DNA of 64,000 nucleotides from Christiangramia sp. OXR-203 (lineage in GTDB: Bacteria; Bacteroidota; Bacteroidia; Flavobacteriales; Flavobacteriaceae): NCBI RefSeq assembly GCF_034372165.1, contig NZ_CP139698.1, forward strand, positions 310,001-374,000. The letters run 5' to 3'. A program made the position numbers and the translations under genes. Positions 1-9,597 of this stretch are shown here, in pieces (the first letter of the stretch is position 1; each line of letters starts with the position of its first letter). The notes beneath the pieces are model-generated. The model made no database searches. It had not been told where the DNA came from and saw nothing but the letters and a program-made list of their open reading frames with translations.

Positions 1-742
1 TAGCTGTTACGTTACTTCCCATTGCATTGGTGGAAAGGAAGAATACGTTTCCATATCCCCCTGAAGCAATTACAACTGCATGTGCAGAATGCCTCTCCAA
101 TTCACCAGTAACCAGGTTTCTGGCAATGATTCCTCGAGCTTTTCCATCTACTTTTACAACATCAAGCATTTCATGCCTGTTGAAAGTCTGGATCTTTCCA
201 CGGTTGATCTGGCGGTTCATTGCTGAATATGCTCCAAGCAATAATTGCTGCCCGGTTTGTCCTTTCGCATAAAAGGTTCTTGATACAAGAACTCCACCGA
301 AAGAACGGTTATCCAACAGTCCACCATATTCACGTGCGAAAGGAACTCCCTGCGCCACGCACTGGTCAATAATATTCCCAGAGACTTCTGCCAGTCGATA
401 AACATTGGATTCTCTCGAACGGTAATCACCACCTTTGATGGTATCATAGAAAAGACGGTAAACAGAGTCACCATCTCCCTGATAGTTCTTTGCTGCATTG
501 ATCCCTCCCTGAGCTGCGATCGAGTGAGCTCTACGTGGAGAATCCTGGTAGCAAAATGTTTTTACGTTATATCCAAGTTCTGCAAGCGTTGCTGCTGCGC
601 TTCCCCCGGCCAGTCCTGTACCCACTACGATCACGTCTATATTACGTTTATTCGCAGGGTTTACAAGATTGATATCGTTCTTATGATTAACCCACTTTTC
701 TGCCAATGGGCCTTTAGGTGCATTTGATTCAAATATTCCCAT
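1..742 (-). CDS. sdhA: Succinate dehydrogenase/fumarate reductase flavoprotein subunit, partial
   Basis: This is the N-terminal 247 codons of the FAD subunit of complex II, which oxidises succinate to fumarate; the gene runs off the left edge. The dinucleotide-binding glycine motif GTGLAGG lies at residues 41-47. The [10 protein letters not shown] motif follows, whose His (residue 73) is the covalent FAD attachment site in this family. The ATG at 742-740 lies three bases after the stop of the cytochrome subunit, so the two are one operon read leftward. The iron-sulfur subunit would be expected beyond the edge. The long family N-terminus beginning [10 protein letters not shown] supports this start. 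Confidence 0.96.
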   Translation of the reverse strand, partial: MGIFESNAPKGPLAEKWVNHKNDINLVNPANKRNIDVIVVGTGLAGGSAAATLAELGYNVKTFCYQDSPRRAHSIAAQGGINAAKNYQGDGDSVYRLFYDTIKGGDYRSRESNVYRLAEVSGNIIDQCVAQGVPFAREYGGLLDNRSFGGVLVSRTFYAKGQTGQQLLLGAYSAMNRQINRGKIQTFNRHEMLDVVKVDGKARGIIARNLVTGELERHSAHAVVIASGGYGNVFFLSTNAMGSNVTA

Positions 743-745
743 AGC

Positions 746-1462
746 TTAAATTTTTTCTAGTACAAAGTGAATATAAAAAGGAATAACAGCGAATGCGAGC
801 GGTACTAATACTGCAAAGGCATATCCTGTTTTTCGAATAAATCCATTGTACTTTGGATGATTAACACCAAGTGATTGAAATCCACTTGAGAACCCGTGTG
901 ACAGGTGAAAACCTATTGCCAGCATCGCTACTGCATAGGCGATCGCCCAGAGTAAACCATATTGTGCATCCTGAAAGGTTTTGATCGTCAGGGTATAAAG
1001 ATCTTTAACTTCCTCGCCATTTGCTGTGGTGTAATAAGTATCATCAAGACCTCCAAACTTCATTTCTGCCCAGAACATGGTCATATGAATTACAATGAAC
1101 GCAAGAATAACAGTTCCAAGGATTCCCATGTTTCTTGAAGACCATTTACTGTTGGTAGATGGTTTAAAGTTTACATATCCCTGTGGTCTTGCCTTACGAT
1201 TGTGGATCGTTAATAACAATCCATCGATTGCATGAAAAATGATACTAATGTACGTTACGTAGGATAACACTTTAACCGCAGGATTGGTTGTCATGAATAA
1301 CGCGTATTCATTAAACTGGTCTCTTGCCATTTCACTAACTGGTAGTAGAAGTTGCAGATTTCCAAATAAGTGACCTACTAAAAACAGGCACAGAAAAAGG
1401 CCGGTGAAAGCCATCCAATATTTTTTTGCCAGTGATGACTTTAAAAGCGCAGATTTCGCCAT
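746..1462 (-). CDS. sdhC: Succinate dehydrogenase cytochrome b subunit
   Basis: Membrane anchor of complex II, 238 residues. It is of the single-polypeptide type that carries both hemes and passes electrons to menaquinone in Bacteroidota and epsilonproteobacteria. Five hydrophobic segments are visible, near residues 18-36, 62-82, 110-130, 168-190 and 212-235. Histidines inside or beside helices (VGHLFG, IVIHMTMF, GFHLSHG) are candidate heme ligands. It is the first gene of the operon and is followed by sdhA three bases downstream. A two-box Bacteroidota promoter lies just upstream. Confidence 0.94.
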   Translation of the reverse strand: MAKSALLKSSLAKKYWMAFTGLFLCLFLVGHLFGNLQLLLPVSEMARDQFNEYALFMTTNPAVKVLSYVTYISIIFHAIDGLLLTIHNRKARPQGYVNFKPSTNSKWSSRNMGILGTVILAFIVIHMTMFWAEMKFGGLDDTYYTTANGEEVKDLYTLTIKTFQDAQYGLLWAIAYAVAMLAIGFHLSHGFSSGFQSLGVNHPKYNGFIRKTGYAFAVLVPLAFAVIPFYIHFVLEKI

Positions 1463-1494
1463 AAATGTTTAGAATTATTTTTATATAAGTGCAA

Positions 1495-1525
1495 CAAAAA
1501 TACGCTTCATTCTAATTTTTAACAA
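1495..1525 (-). promoter_or_regulatory. Promoter of the sdhCA operon
   Basis: On the minus strand the sequence reads TTG, 20 bases, TATTTTTG, an exact match to the Bacteroidota sigma factor pattern (-33 TTG, -7 TAnnTTTG). Expected transcription start is about 1488, giving a leader of roughly 25 bases to the sdhC ATG. Confidence 0.75.
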
Positions 1526-1728
1526 GCTTTCCAAGTCTTTTTCCTGTCTATTTAGACTTAATTTAAAGTACTTTATAATTTGTTGAATCTTTGAAATACA
1601 GCGGCTTCCCGAAATTCATTTTCAACGTTTGTTGAATTCAATTTTGGCATGAGTCTGAGGGTTTTAGCAAAAGCTTAACTGAGGCTCCATATCAAAATTT
1701 TGTAATTTCACTTTTCACTGAAAAGTTT

Positions 1729-2238
1729 ATGAAAGAAAGAACCGAGAAATTAATTCAGAAACTATCCGAAACATTTGAGGGAGACCCATGGTTTGGGCAA
1801 TCCCTGATGCGAAAACTGGAGAATGTACCCTACATCATCGGTTATAAAACCTGTATTCCTAAATCACATAGCGTCGCTGAGATTGTCGCCCATCTAATTT
1901 GCTGGAAGAAATTTGTGTACGAAAAACTAAAGAATAATGAAGATTTTGATATTTCCATAGATTCTGAAATGGACTGGCCAGAGATTAAGATCCATAGCAA
2001 GGAAGAATGGGAAGAACTAAAAAGGAATCTGGTTGCAGCACAATGTCGCATTTATGAAGCATTACACGAAAAACCTGATGATTCTTATCTCTCTACTAAG
2101 GTAAGCGGTCGTGATTATGATATGGAATACCTTATTCTGGGAATCCTTCAGCATGATATTTATCATCTTGGACAAATAGGTTTGATAGAAAGTCAGTTAA
2201 ATAAAACCGAATCAGATAGCGGTGTATTTAAAGCATAA
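1729..2238 (+). CDS. DinB-fold putative metal-dependent protein
   Basis: A 169-residue protein that looks like the DinB/YfiT four-helix superfamily (DUF1569/DUF664-type relatives). These are metal-binding proteins often active in thiol transfer or of unknown role, and are unrelated to DNA polymerase IV. Histidines that could form the metal triad are in the N-terminal segment SHSVAEIVAHL and in the C-terminal motif QHDIYHLGQ. No signal peptide is seen, so it is probably cytoplasmic. It ends three bases before the co-chaperone gene and may be cotranscribed with it. The substrate cannot be told from the sequence. Confidence 0.7.
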   Translation: MKERTEKLIQKLSETFEGDPWFGQSLMRKLENVPYIIGYKTCIPKSHSVAEIVAHLICWKKFVYEKLKNNEDFDISIDSEMDWPEIKIHSKEEWEELKRNLVAAQCRIYEALHEKPDDSYLSTKVSGRDYDMEYLILGILQHDIYHLGQIGLIESQLNKTESDSGVFKA

Positions 2239-2241
2239 TAC

Positions 2242-3159
2242 ATGGATTTTATAGATTATTATAAATTACTGGAACTGGAGAGATCTGCTTCACAGGCTGA
2301 TATTAAAAAGGCCTATCGAAAGCTTGCCAGGAAATACCATCCCGATCTTAATCCAGATAACAAGGAAGCCCAGATTAAATTTCAGCAGATCAATGAAGCG
2401 CATGAAGTTTTGAGTGATCCTGAAAAGCGTAAGAAGTACGACGAATATGGGAAAGACTGGAAACATGCAGATCAATTTGAGGAAGCTAAACGGCAGCAAC
2501 AGGCCTCAGGTGGATTTGGTGGTGGTTTTCAGGGTGACGGCCAGCAATCATATTCCGGAAATTTTGAAGATGATACCTTTTCAGACTTTTTTGAGCAAAT
2601 GTTTGGTGGGAGAGCAAGAGCGCAGGGTGCCAATAGAGGCGCACATTTTAAAGGCATGGATTTTAATGCAGAGCTACAATTGCGCTTAAGTGAGATCTAT
2701 AAAGATCAAAAGCAAACGCTTACCGTAAACGGTAAATCTATAAGACTTACAATTCCCGCGGGTGTTGAAAACGGTCAAACGATAAAGATAAAAGGACATG
2801 GTGGCCCAGGAGTACAGGGTGGTCCAAAAGGAGACCTGTTTATAACGTTTCAGGTTTTAAATGATACAGACTTCCGCAGAGAAAAAGAACATCTATATGC
2901 TACAGAAAATATCTCGTTAACCACTGCGATTCTTGGAGGAGAGATAAAAGTGAAAACATTTGATGGTGAGGTGAAGTTAAATGTAAAGCCTGGAACCGAA
3001 AATGGTAGTAAAGTGAAATTGAAAGGAAAAGGTTTTCCAAAGTATAAAAAGAAGGATCAGTTTGGAGATCTTTTTATTACTTACCAGGTTGATATTCCGA
3101 AGAATTTGACCGAAGAGCAAAAGGAGCTGTTTCAGAAACTTAAAAACACGGGCTTATGA
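2242..3159 (+). CDS. cbpA: DnaJ-class co-chaperone, CbpA-like
   Basis: A 305-residue J-domain protein that would stimulate DnaK ATPase. The J domain spans about residues 1-70 with the HPD tripeptide at 33-35. A Gly/Phe-rich linker lies near residues 85-110. From about 130 onward come the two beta-sandwich substrate-binding domains. There is no CxxCxGxG zinc-finger region, which separates it from DnaJ and fits the CbpA type. The next gene starts inside its stop codon (ATGA overlap), which is the usual cbpA-cbpM arrangement. dnaK is not in the window. Confidence 0.9.
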   Translation: MDFIDYYKLLELERSASQADIKKAYRKLARKYHPDLNPDNKEAQIKFQQINEAHEVLSDPEKRKKYDEYGKDWKHADQFEEAKRQQQASGGFGGGFQGDGQQSYSGNFEDDTFSDFFEQMFGGRARAQGANRGAHFKGMDFNAELQLRLSEIYKDQKQTLTVNGKSIRLTIPAGVENGQTIKIKGHGGPGVQGGPKGDLFITFQVLNDTDFRREKEHLYATENISLTTAILGGEIKVKTFDGEVKLNVKPGTENGSKVKLKGKGFPKYKKKDQFGDLFITYQVDIPKNLTEEQKELFQKLKNTGL

Positions 3160-3446
3160 AAGAGGAAGATTTAATCCCAGCAGAGGAGATTTGTATTCGT
3201 TACCAGGTGGAAAGGCAATTTGTTACATCTCTTAAGGATAGCGGAATCATTGAGATCGTGACGGTGCAGGAAACTGAATATATACATTGCGATCATCTGG
3301 CTCAATTCGAAAAGATGCACAGGTTGCATGAAGAGCTTGAAATAAACATACAGGGACTTGAAGCGATTAGTCACCTGTTAGGAAAAGTAGAGCAATTGCA
3401 ATCTGAGAATATTAGGCTTAAAAACAGGCTGGGTCTCTACGAATAG
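3156..3446 (+). CDS. cbpM: Chaperone modulator CbpM family protein
   Basis: A 96-residue protein with an N-terminal MerR-like helix-turn-helix ([20 protein letters not shown]) followed by helices rich in Glu, Leu and Lys. This matches CbpM, which binds the J domain of CbpA and damps its activity. Its ATG overlaps the cbpA stop by four bases, indicating translational coupling. Identification rests on context and fold pattern; similarity in this family is usually low. Confidence 0.8.
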   Translation: MKEEDLIPAEEICIRYQVERQFVTSLKDSGIIEIVTVQETEYIHCDHLAQFEKMHRLHEELEINIQGLEAISHLLGKVEQLQSENIRLKNRLGLYE

Positions 3447-3447
3447 T

Positions 3448-3966
3448 TTATAGCTGAATTTGGTAAAGCATAAGTTCTGCAGGATCCTTCGGAATTTTAA
3501 TGTTCTCTATGTGCTCAAAACCCAGTTTCTCTAATAACTTTTGTGAACCCGTATTATCAAGTCTGGTAATTGCCTGTAAAGCTTTCAAGCTGAAGATATT
3601 TTTAGCTGCTTTAACCAGCGTGGTAGTAGCTTCAGAAGCATAGCCTTTTCCCTCGTATTCTGGAAGAAAAGCGAAACCCAGATCAATCTCCTGAAGGCCT
3701 TCCCGATCATATAAACCACAGGCGCCAATCTTTACATTATCTACTTTTCGAATCACACAATAATTAGAAAATCCCAGTTTATATAATTGCGGCAGCATCC
3801 TGTCTTTAATATAATTTCTGGCATCTTCAATATTACGCAGATTGCGATCTCCAATATACTGAAGCGATTTGGGAGAATTGTAAAGCTGGAAAATAAAAGC
3901 AGCATCATGCAGAGACATAGGTCTCAACAATAATCGCTCAGTTTCAAAGCTTCGAAATTCTCCCAA
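3448..3966 (-). CDS. GNAT family N-acetyltransferase, RimJ/RimL-like
   Basis: A 172-residue acetyltransferase. The opening pattern FETERLLLRPMSLHDAAFIFQL is typical of RimJ/RimL-type GNAT enzymes that acetylate protein N-termini or small amines with acetyl-CoA. The acetyl-CoA loop is visible in the segment LPEYEGKGYASEA, and motif B in KLLEKLGFE near the C-terminus. It is convergent with cbpM: the two stop codons are about one base apart. The substrate is not predictable. Confidence 0.88.
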   Translation of the reverse strand: MGEFRSFETERLLLRPMSLHDAAFIFQLYNSPKSLQYIGDRNLRNIEDARNYIKDRMLPQLYKLGFSNYCVIRKVDNVKIGACGLYDREGLQEIDLGFAFLPEYEGKGYASEATTTLVKAAKNIFSLKALQAITRLDNTGSQKLLEKLGFEHIENIKIPKDPAELMLYQIQL

Positions 3967-3978
3967 TTAGCCAGGTTT

Positions 3979-6837
3979 TTATTTTACTTCAAAAGTAGAT
4001 TCTGTAGTGGAGCCGTTCAGTTCGAGAATCATTTTATAAGAGCCTTTTGGAATATAGAATTTCTCGTCCTCAGCTTTAGAAATACTGGTTTTATCGTCCT
4101 GCTTTTCTAGTTTTTTAGCTGAATCTTCTGTAATACTAAGATCATAAGAACCAGTATTGAAGCCTTTGTCTGCCTCGATATCCATCGATTGCAGGGTAGT
4201 TCCATCTTCAGTCTGTATCTTTAATTTTCCATTTCCTTCCTTCGAAGTATAATAGGTAAATCCAAGTTCAGGAGTATAAGGATCCATCCATTTGCTATAG
4301 GAATTCCCCCATCTGTTACTGAACCTGATCTCCTTTTCCGAAGAAATAGTTAGCGCAGATTTGATATCGTCCATATTCATCGCTGCAATTGCGGAAATAT
4401 CTGCGATATAAAGGGATCGACCATGAGTTCCCACAACCAGATCCTGTTCTTCTTCCTGAACTCGAAGATCGTGAACTGCTACATTAGGAAAATTGGTGCT
4501 AAATGCCTGCCAGCTATCTCCACGATCCAGGCTTACATAAAGTCCATTATCTGTTCCTAAAAAAAGTACATTCTCATTGGATGGGTCTTCCCGAATCACA
4601 TTTACAGATGATGTTGGTAAATTCGCGCTGATGTCTTTCCAGTTCTTTCCGGAATCTTCAGAGACATATACATAAGGCTTAAAATCATCAGATCTGTAAC
4701 CATTTAAACTGGCATAAACACGATCCTTAGAATGTTCAGAAGCGATCACACGCGAAACCCAAAGGTCCTGCGGAAGATCGGAACTCAGTAGTTTCCAATC
4801 TGCGCCGGCATTGTCACTTCCGTAGATATAACCATCATCACTTCCTGTATAAAGTTTTCCGAATTGAAATGGAGATTCAGAAATTGTAGCCAGAGTTCCA
4901 TAAGGTACATTTCCATCTTTGCCACCACCGGTTAAATCTTTGGAAATACTGGTCCAGCTTTCCCCCTGATCCATACTGCGCATCAACTTATTTCCACCCA
5001 TATAAAGGATGTCCTGGTTATGAGAAGATAGAAGAATGGGCGTTTGCCAGTTGTAGCGATAAGGACTTTCGCCCAACTCGTGTTTTGGATGTATATAAAG
5101 ACGCTCGCCAGTTTCTCTGTTTATTCTAAAATAATTTCCAAACTGAAAACCGGTATAAACGATATCAGAATTTCTGGAATCGATCTCCACCTGCATTCCA
5201 TCACCACCCATAATACTTTTGTAATTATAGTCTCCTGAAGCGGCCCATCCATTGCTTTCAGTGTTCGTGTGTGGTCCAACCCATACGCCGTTATCCTGAA
5301 GCCCGCCATATACGTTATACGGCTTTTCATTGTCTACATTGACCGTGTAAAATTGCCCAACTGAAGGTGAATTGTTTTTCACCCAGTTTTCACCATCATC
5401 ATAGGAAATATTGATTCCGCCGTCATTCCCGTCGATTAGATGTCCGCTTTTTTCTGGGTTGATCCATAAAGCATGGTGATCTGCATGTACATTTTGAGCA
5501 TCGATAGAAGTAAAGGTTTTACCTCCATCTTTGGATTTTAGGATAGGCACTCCATATATATAGATCGCATTTTTATCCTGAGGATCCACATGTACCATCC
5601 CAAAATAATAACCATAACTATAATAAAGATCATCAAGGTAATCCTCATGGGTGATCTTCCAAGTCTTCCCGGCATCTGTACTTTTATAGACCTGGGCTCC
5701 AATTACGGGCGTATCAAAAAGTTGAGTATTGGCATCTTCCAGGTACGTGGCCAGATCCTGCGGTTTTGCCTCATCTTTCCGGATCATTTCCTTTACTTTC
5801 TCTGCGGAATATTTTTTCTGAAAATCATTAGATCGCAGGTAAGTTTCTAATTCTTTATCATCAAGCTTCAGAAAAGCAGATTTCTTCATATTTCTGAAAT
5901 CATCTTTTTTAAGTCCGCTTTTATCTGAAGATTTTTTGTCTTCAGACTTTCTTCGATCCTGATTATCTACTATCGCGTAGATCGTATTGGAATCGTAGAC
6001 AGAAAGACCAATTCTTCCTACTCCGTCGCCTGTTGGAAATCCGGAAGCTTCCGTAGAGATCTTTGTCCAGCTATCCCCGGCATCGGTACTTTTATAAATT
6101 CCACTGTTTTTACCACTTTCTCTAAAATCCCATGCTTTACGATCCTTGTCCCAGGCAGCCGCGTACATTTCGTTGTAGTTTTGAGGATTTACGGCCACAT
6201 CGATGATCCCGGTTTGCTCATTTATGAAGAGGTTTTTGTTCCAGGTTTTTCCACCATCTGTAGTTTTATAGATCCCTCGTTCATTGTTCGAGGAGTAGAG
6301 GTGACCAGTTACACCCACTACCACTTCATCAGGATTTTCAGGATTAATTAGAATTCGACTGATATGATGTGAATCTGGAAGACCCATGAATTCCCAGGTT
6401 TCTCCCTGGTCTGCCGACTTCAATAAACCTATCCCGGCGTAGGAAGAACGGGAAGCATTCACCTCACCGGTTCCAACCCAGATCGTACCAGAATTCCAGT
6501 CTACAGCGATATCGCCAATATTTTGCGAAGGACTGTTGTCCATCACCGGCATAAATGAAATCCCGTTATTATTAGTGTACCAAAGACCGCCGGTTGCATA
6601 AGCTGCATAGAATTCGGTTGGATCTTCGGGATTCACCGCAAAATCTGTGATTCGTCCACTCATTACGCTAGGTCCAATATTCTGGAGCGGAATGTTCTTT
6701 ACGATGGATTGCTGGTGAAGTTCCTGTTTTTGTTCGAAGCCTTTTTGTAAAGCTTCTCCGCTAGTAGCAGTTTGTTGTGCAATAATAGGAGAGATCCCTA
6801 TCAAAAAAGCACCAAGAAAATGGTAAGTTCTTTTCAT
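3979..6837 (-). CDS. Secreted VPS10/sortilin-type Asp-box (BNR) propeller protein
   Basis: A 952-residue exported protein with a signal peptide (MKRTYHFLGAFLIGISPIIAQQ). It carries about ten Asp-box motifs of the S-x-D-x-G-x-T-W type, for example SADQGETW, STDAGDSW, SKDGGKTF and SEDSGKNW, spread from about residue 145 to 790. This indicates two stacked beta-propellers, as in sortilin and xyloglucanase-like proteins. Annotations such as glycosyl hydrolase are common for this family, but no catalytic residues can be assigned. A charged Lys/Asp/Glu-rich insertion at about residues 295-375 interrupts the propeller. The last 100 residues look like a beta-rich accessory domain. It is probably periplasmic or at the cell surface. 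Confidence 0.82.
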   Translation of the reverse strand: MKRTYHFLGAFLIGISPIIAQQTATSGEALQKGFEQKQELHQQSIVKNIPLQNIGPSVMSGRITDFAVNPEDPTEFYAAYATGGLWYTNNNGISFMPVMDNSPSQNIGDIAVDWNSGTIWVGTGEVNASRSSYAGIGLLKSADQGETWEFMGLPDSHHISRILINPENPDEVVVGVTGHLYSSNNERGIYKTTDGGKTWNKNLFINEQTGIIDVAVNPQNYNEMYAAAWDKDRKAWDFRESGKNSGIYKSTDAGDSWTKISTEASGFPTGDGVGRIGLSVYDSNTIYAIVDNQDRRKSEDKKSSDKSGLKKDDFRNMKKSAFLKLDDKELETYLRSNDFQKKYSAEKVKEMIRKDEAKPQDLATYLEDANTQLFDTPVIGAQVYKSTDAGKTWKITHEDYLDDLYYSYGYYFGMVHVDPQDKNAIYIYGVPILKSKDGGKTFTSIDAQNVHADHHALWINPEKSGHLIDGNDGGINISYDDGENWVKNNSPSVGQFYTVNVDNEKPYNVYGGLQDNGVWVGPHTNTESNGWAASGDYNYKSIMGGDGMQVEIDSRNSDIVYTGFQFGNYFRINRETGERLYIHPKHELGESPYRYNWQTPILLSSHNQDILYMGGNKLMRSMDQGESWTSISKDLTGGGKDGNVPYGTLATISESPFQFGKLYTGSDDGYIYGSDNAGADWKLLSSDLPQDLWVSRVIASEHSKDRVYASLNGYRSDDFKPYVYVSEDSGKNWKDISANLPTSSVNVIREDPSNENVLFLGTDNGLYVSLDRGDSWQAFSTNFPNVAVHDLRVQEEEQDLVVGTHGRSLYIADISAIAAMNMDDIKSALTISSEKEIRFSNRWGNSYSKWMDPYTPELGFTYYTSKEGNGKLKIQTEDGTTLQSMDIEADKGFNTGSYDLSITEDSAKKLEKQDDKTSISKAEDEKFYIPKGSYKMILELNGSTTESTFEVK

Positions 6838-6924
6838 AATTTATTTTGTAATGCTTAAAAATAGCAAAACCCGCGCATACCCAAAATTTTAAACGCCTTT
6901 AATGGCTTTTGGAGTCAAATCCCT

Positions 6925-6932
6925 TAATTTTG
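6925..6932 (+). promoter_or_regulatory. -7 promoter box of the aminopeptidase gene
   Basis: TAATTTTG matches TAnnTTTG and ends 22 bases before the ATG at 6955. A TTTG occurs upstream but only 13 bases away, so the -33 element is unclear. Confidence 0.5.
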
Positions 6933-6954
6933 AAGAAATTGAAAAATACTGTTT

Positions 6955-8247
6955 ATGAAATATGATCGAATAGATTCGAAACTCTTTATAAAGAACCGTA
7001 AGAACTTTATGGACAAGATGAAGTCTAAAAGTCTGGCGGTTTTTAATTCAAATGATATTTATCCAATTGGGGCAGACAGCACGATGCCATTTCAGCAAAA
7101 CAGAGACCTCTTTTATTTAAGTGGAGTAGATCAGGATGAGAGTATCCTGGTCCTGTTTCCAGATGCTCCGGAAGAGAAGCACAGGGAAATCCTGTTTCTG
7201 ACTGAAACGAATGAACATATTGCGGTTTGGGAAGGAGCTAAACTTACTAAAGAAGATGCGTTTGATGTGAGTGGTATTCGCACAGTTTACTGGATGAAAG
7301 ACTTTGAAAAAGTATTTTTTGAAGTAATGACTCAGTGCGATACGGTATACTTAAATACAAATGAGCACTATCGCGCCAATCATGATACCCAGACCAGGGA
7401 TGATCGTTTTATCAAGTGGTGTAAGGATAAATATCCTGCTCACCAGGTGGCGAAAGCTAACCCGATCCTGCAAAGGCTAAGGTCTGTCAAAGATCCTATC
7501 GAACTTGATCTAATGCAGAAAGCATGTAACATTACTGAAAAAGCTTTCCGCAGAACTTTAGGTTTTGTAAAGCCTGGAGTTTGGGAATACGAGATCGAAG
7601 CGGAGTATTATCATGAAATGATTCGTAACAGGTCCAAAGGTTTTGCATATACACCAATTATCGCCAGCGGTAACAGTGCCAATGTTTTGCATTACGTTGA
7701 AAATAATAGACAGTGTAAAGCGGGTGACCTTATCCTTCTTGATACAGGAGCAGAATATGCTAATTATTCCAGTGATCTAAGTAGAACCATTCCAGTTTCA
7801 GGTCGATATTCAGATCGCCAGAAGGAGGTTTACAATGCTGTAAATAAGGTAAAAAAGGAAGCAACCAAAATGCTGGTTCCGGGAACTATGTGGAAAGAAT
7901 ATCATGTTGAGGTTGGTAAGATGATGACTTCTGAATTACTTGCGCTGGGACTTCTGGACAAAGCAGATGTTCAGAATGAAGATCCAGACTGGCCGGCATA
8001 CAAGAAATATTTTATGCACGGTACTTCCCATCATATCGGGCTGGATACTCATGACTACGGAATTTTGACAGAACCTATGGAAGCAAACCAGGTATTTACC
8101 GTAGAACCGGGAATCTACCTTCCTGATGAAGGCTTCGGAATTCGTCTGGAAGATGATGTAGTGATCCAGGAAAAAGGAGAGCCTTTCAATCTAATGGGAA
8201 ATATCCCGATCGAGATCGAAGAAATCGAGGAGATAATGAATTCTTAG
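6955..8247 (+). CDS. pepP: Xaa-Pro aminopeptidase (M24B, aminopeptidase P)
   Basis: A 430-residue cytosolic metallopeptidase that removes an N-terminal residue preceding proline. The N-terminal creatinase-like domain spans about 1-170. The catalytic pita-bread domain follows. The five dimetal ligands can be seen in order: Asp in LLDTGAEY, Asp in SSDLSRT, His in HGTSHHIGLD, Glu in TVEPGIYL, and Glu in IRLEDDVV. Length and motif order match the family. It stands alone and is followed by a long hairpin terminator. Confidence 0.94.
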   Translation: MKYDRIDSKLFIKNRKNFMDKMKSKSLAVFNSNDIYPIGADSTMPFQQNRDLFYLSGVDQDESILVLFPDAPEEKHREILFLTETNEHIAVWEGAKLTKEDAFDVSGIRTVYWMKDFEKVFFEVMTQCDTVYLNTNEHYRANHDTQTRDDRFIKWCKDKYPAHQVAKANPILQRLRSVKDPIELDLMQKACNITEKAFRRTLGFVKPGVWEYEIEAEYYHEMIRNRSKGFAYTPIIASGNSANVLHYVENNRQCKAGDLILLDTGAEYANYSSDLSRTIPVSGRYSDRQKEVYNAVNKVKKEATKMLVPGTMWKEYHVEVGKMMTSELLALGLLDKADVQNEDPDWPAYKKYFMHGTSHHIGLDTHDYGILTEPMEANQVFTVEPGIYLPDEGFGIRLEDDVVIQEKGEPFNLMGNIPIEIEEIEEIMNS

Positions 8248-8273
8248 AAAAGTATTTAGAAACTGAAGTTTAG

Positions 8274-8321
8274 AAATACCGTGAATACCAGACTGCAAAT
8301 CCTGGGATTCACGGTATTTTA
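8274..8321 (+). terminator. Long hairpin terminator after the aminopeptidase gene
   Basis: A perfect 13-base inverted repeat (8274-8286 and 8307-8319) encloses a 20-base loop that itself can form a 4-bp CCAG/CTGG stem. It ends in a T-run. The structure lies directly between the two genes and reaches to within about 15 bases of the next start codon. Confidence 0.65.
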
Positions 8322-8334
8322 ATTTTACACTATT

Positions 8335-9114
8335 ATGAAACTACAATATAAAGACAACGAGATAATTTATACGATTACAGGAACTGGAAACACGAACATT
8401 CCTTTGGTCTTGCTCCATGGTTTCTTGGAAGATATGACAATCTGGGATCAGTTCATTGAAGGCCTGGGAGAGGAACGGCAAATTATTTGCATAGACTTAC
8501 CCGGTCATGGAAGGTCAAAAGATTTTTCAGGATCGCATAGTATGCAGGAAATGGCAAATATTGTAGCTGCTGTTCTAAAAGATATTGGAGTACAACAAGT
8601 TAGCCTAGCAGGTCATAGTATGGGTGGCTATGTTGGTTTGGAATTCCTCGATAATTTTCCTATGATGTTGAAAGATATCATGTTGATAAATTCTACACCT
8701 GCTGAAGATACTGTAGAACGAAAAAAAATTCGGGACAGATCTATAGATATTGTGGAGACCAACAAGGATGCTTTTATAAGTATGGCAATTTCCAATTTGT
8801 TTTCTGCGGAAAGTCGGGTAGTTTTTAAGGATGAAATTGATCGCTTAAAACAAGCTGCTTACAGGCTGAATATTGAAAATATACAGCAAACGCTGAAAGC
8901 GATGCGAGATCGAAAAGATCATACTGCAAGTTTGAAAAAATTTAAAGGAGGTAAGATGATTGTTGCCGGTGAGGATGATACGCTAATCGAAATTGCTGAT
9001 ATTCAGAAGATGGCAAGAACAACGAATTCAGATTTGATCATTCTTGAAAAGGGTCATAATTCCTGGATGGAAATGTCAGAAAAATTATACAAAACCATGC
9101 TTTTTATCGATTAA
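8335..9114 (+). CDS. Alpha/beta hydrolase
   Basis: A 259-residue hydrolase of the MenH/BioH-like class. It has the oxyanion segment LLHGF at residues 27-31. The nucleophile elbow GHSMGG places Ser95 as catalytic serine. A Gly-rich strand with AGEDDT carries the likely acid, and GHNSW near the C-terminus carries the likely histidine. No signal peptide is seen. The substrate is unknown; neighbours give no pathway hint. Confidence 0.88.
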   Translation: MKLQYKDNEIIYTITGTGNTNIPLVLLHGFLEDMTIWDQFIEGLGEERQIICIDLPGHGRSKDFSGSHSMQEMANIVAAVLKDIGVQQVSLAGHSMGGYVGLEFLDNFPMMLKDIMLINSTPAEDTVERKKIRDRSIDIVETNKDAFISMAISNLFSAESRVVFKDEIDRLKQAAYRLNIENIQQTLKAMRDRKDHTASLKKFKGGKMIVAGEDDTLIEIADIQKMARTTNSDLIILEKGHNSWMEMSEKLYKTMLFID

Positions 9115-9186
9115 TTTAACCTTTTAATCGAAACATTAACTTTTTTTTATACTTTAGAGTCTTAGAAATCAGAAATTTATACACCT

Positions 9187-9438
9187 ATGAATAAAAAACA
9201 CTTTAGCTCGTTCTCTATTACAAAGGTTCAATGCAACTTGTTTAGTCATAAATTAAAAGTTTCTAAAAACATCACGAACCATGTTCACGAATACCAATGC
9301 TGCAGATGCGGCATGGAAATGACCGATACGGCTGACGGACTACTCGCAAGACTTACACCAAAATTCAAAGAAACCAACGCCTATCTGGCAAAAATCCATC
9401 AGAAACGACAGCAGGCTTTTTACGCGGAAGCTTCTTAG
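9187..9438 (+). CDS. Small Cys-rich conserved protein
   Basis: An 83-residue protein. The middle carries HEYQCCRCGMEMTDTADG, a short Cys knuckle preceded by a segment with several His and Lys residues. This faintly recalls the DUF1660 small zinc-ribbon proteins. The C-terminal third is helical and basic. There is no signal peptide. Start at the ATG after an AT-rich leader. I do not recognise a function. Confidence 0.6.
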   Translation: MNKKHFSSFSITKVQCNLFSHKLKVSKNITNHVHEYQCCRCGMEMTDTADGLLARLTPKFKETNAYLAKIHQKRQQAFYAEAS

Positions 9439-9597
9439 CAGTTTCAGTTTAGTTCGCTGCTACTTCTGATCTGTATTTTTAGAATATCTCTCTTTCTGGC
9501 TAAATCAAGATAAAAATACTGTATTGACTTGTTCAATAATAGCCTGTACCCAACCAAATAAGATGATAACATACTGGCCGAAAAGCCGTTTCGGAAA

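Noticed and set aside
217-498. 93-codon minus-strand frame within the sdhA region
   Set aside because: It overlaps the clear SdhA reading in another frame and its translation looks like no protein family.
8274-8319. Attachment site or mobile-element end
   Set aside because: The inverted repeat has no second copy in the window and no integrase or transposase nearby; a terminator-type hairpin explains it better.
9522-9538. Inverted repeat TATTGA/TCAATA in the gap before thiL's 3' end
   Set aside because: Only six pairs in AT-rich sequence, no neighbouring promoter; likely chance.
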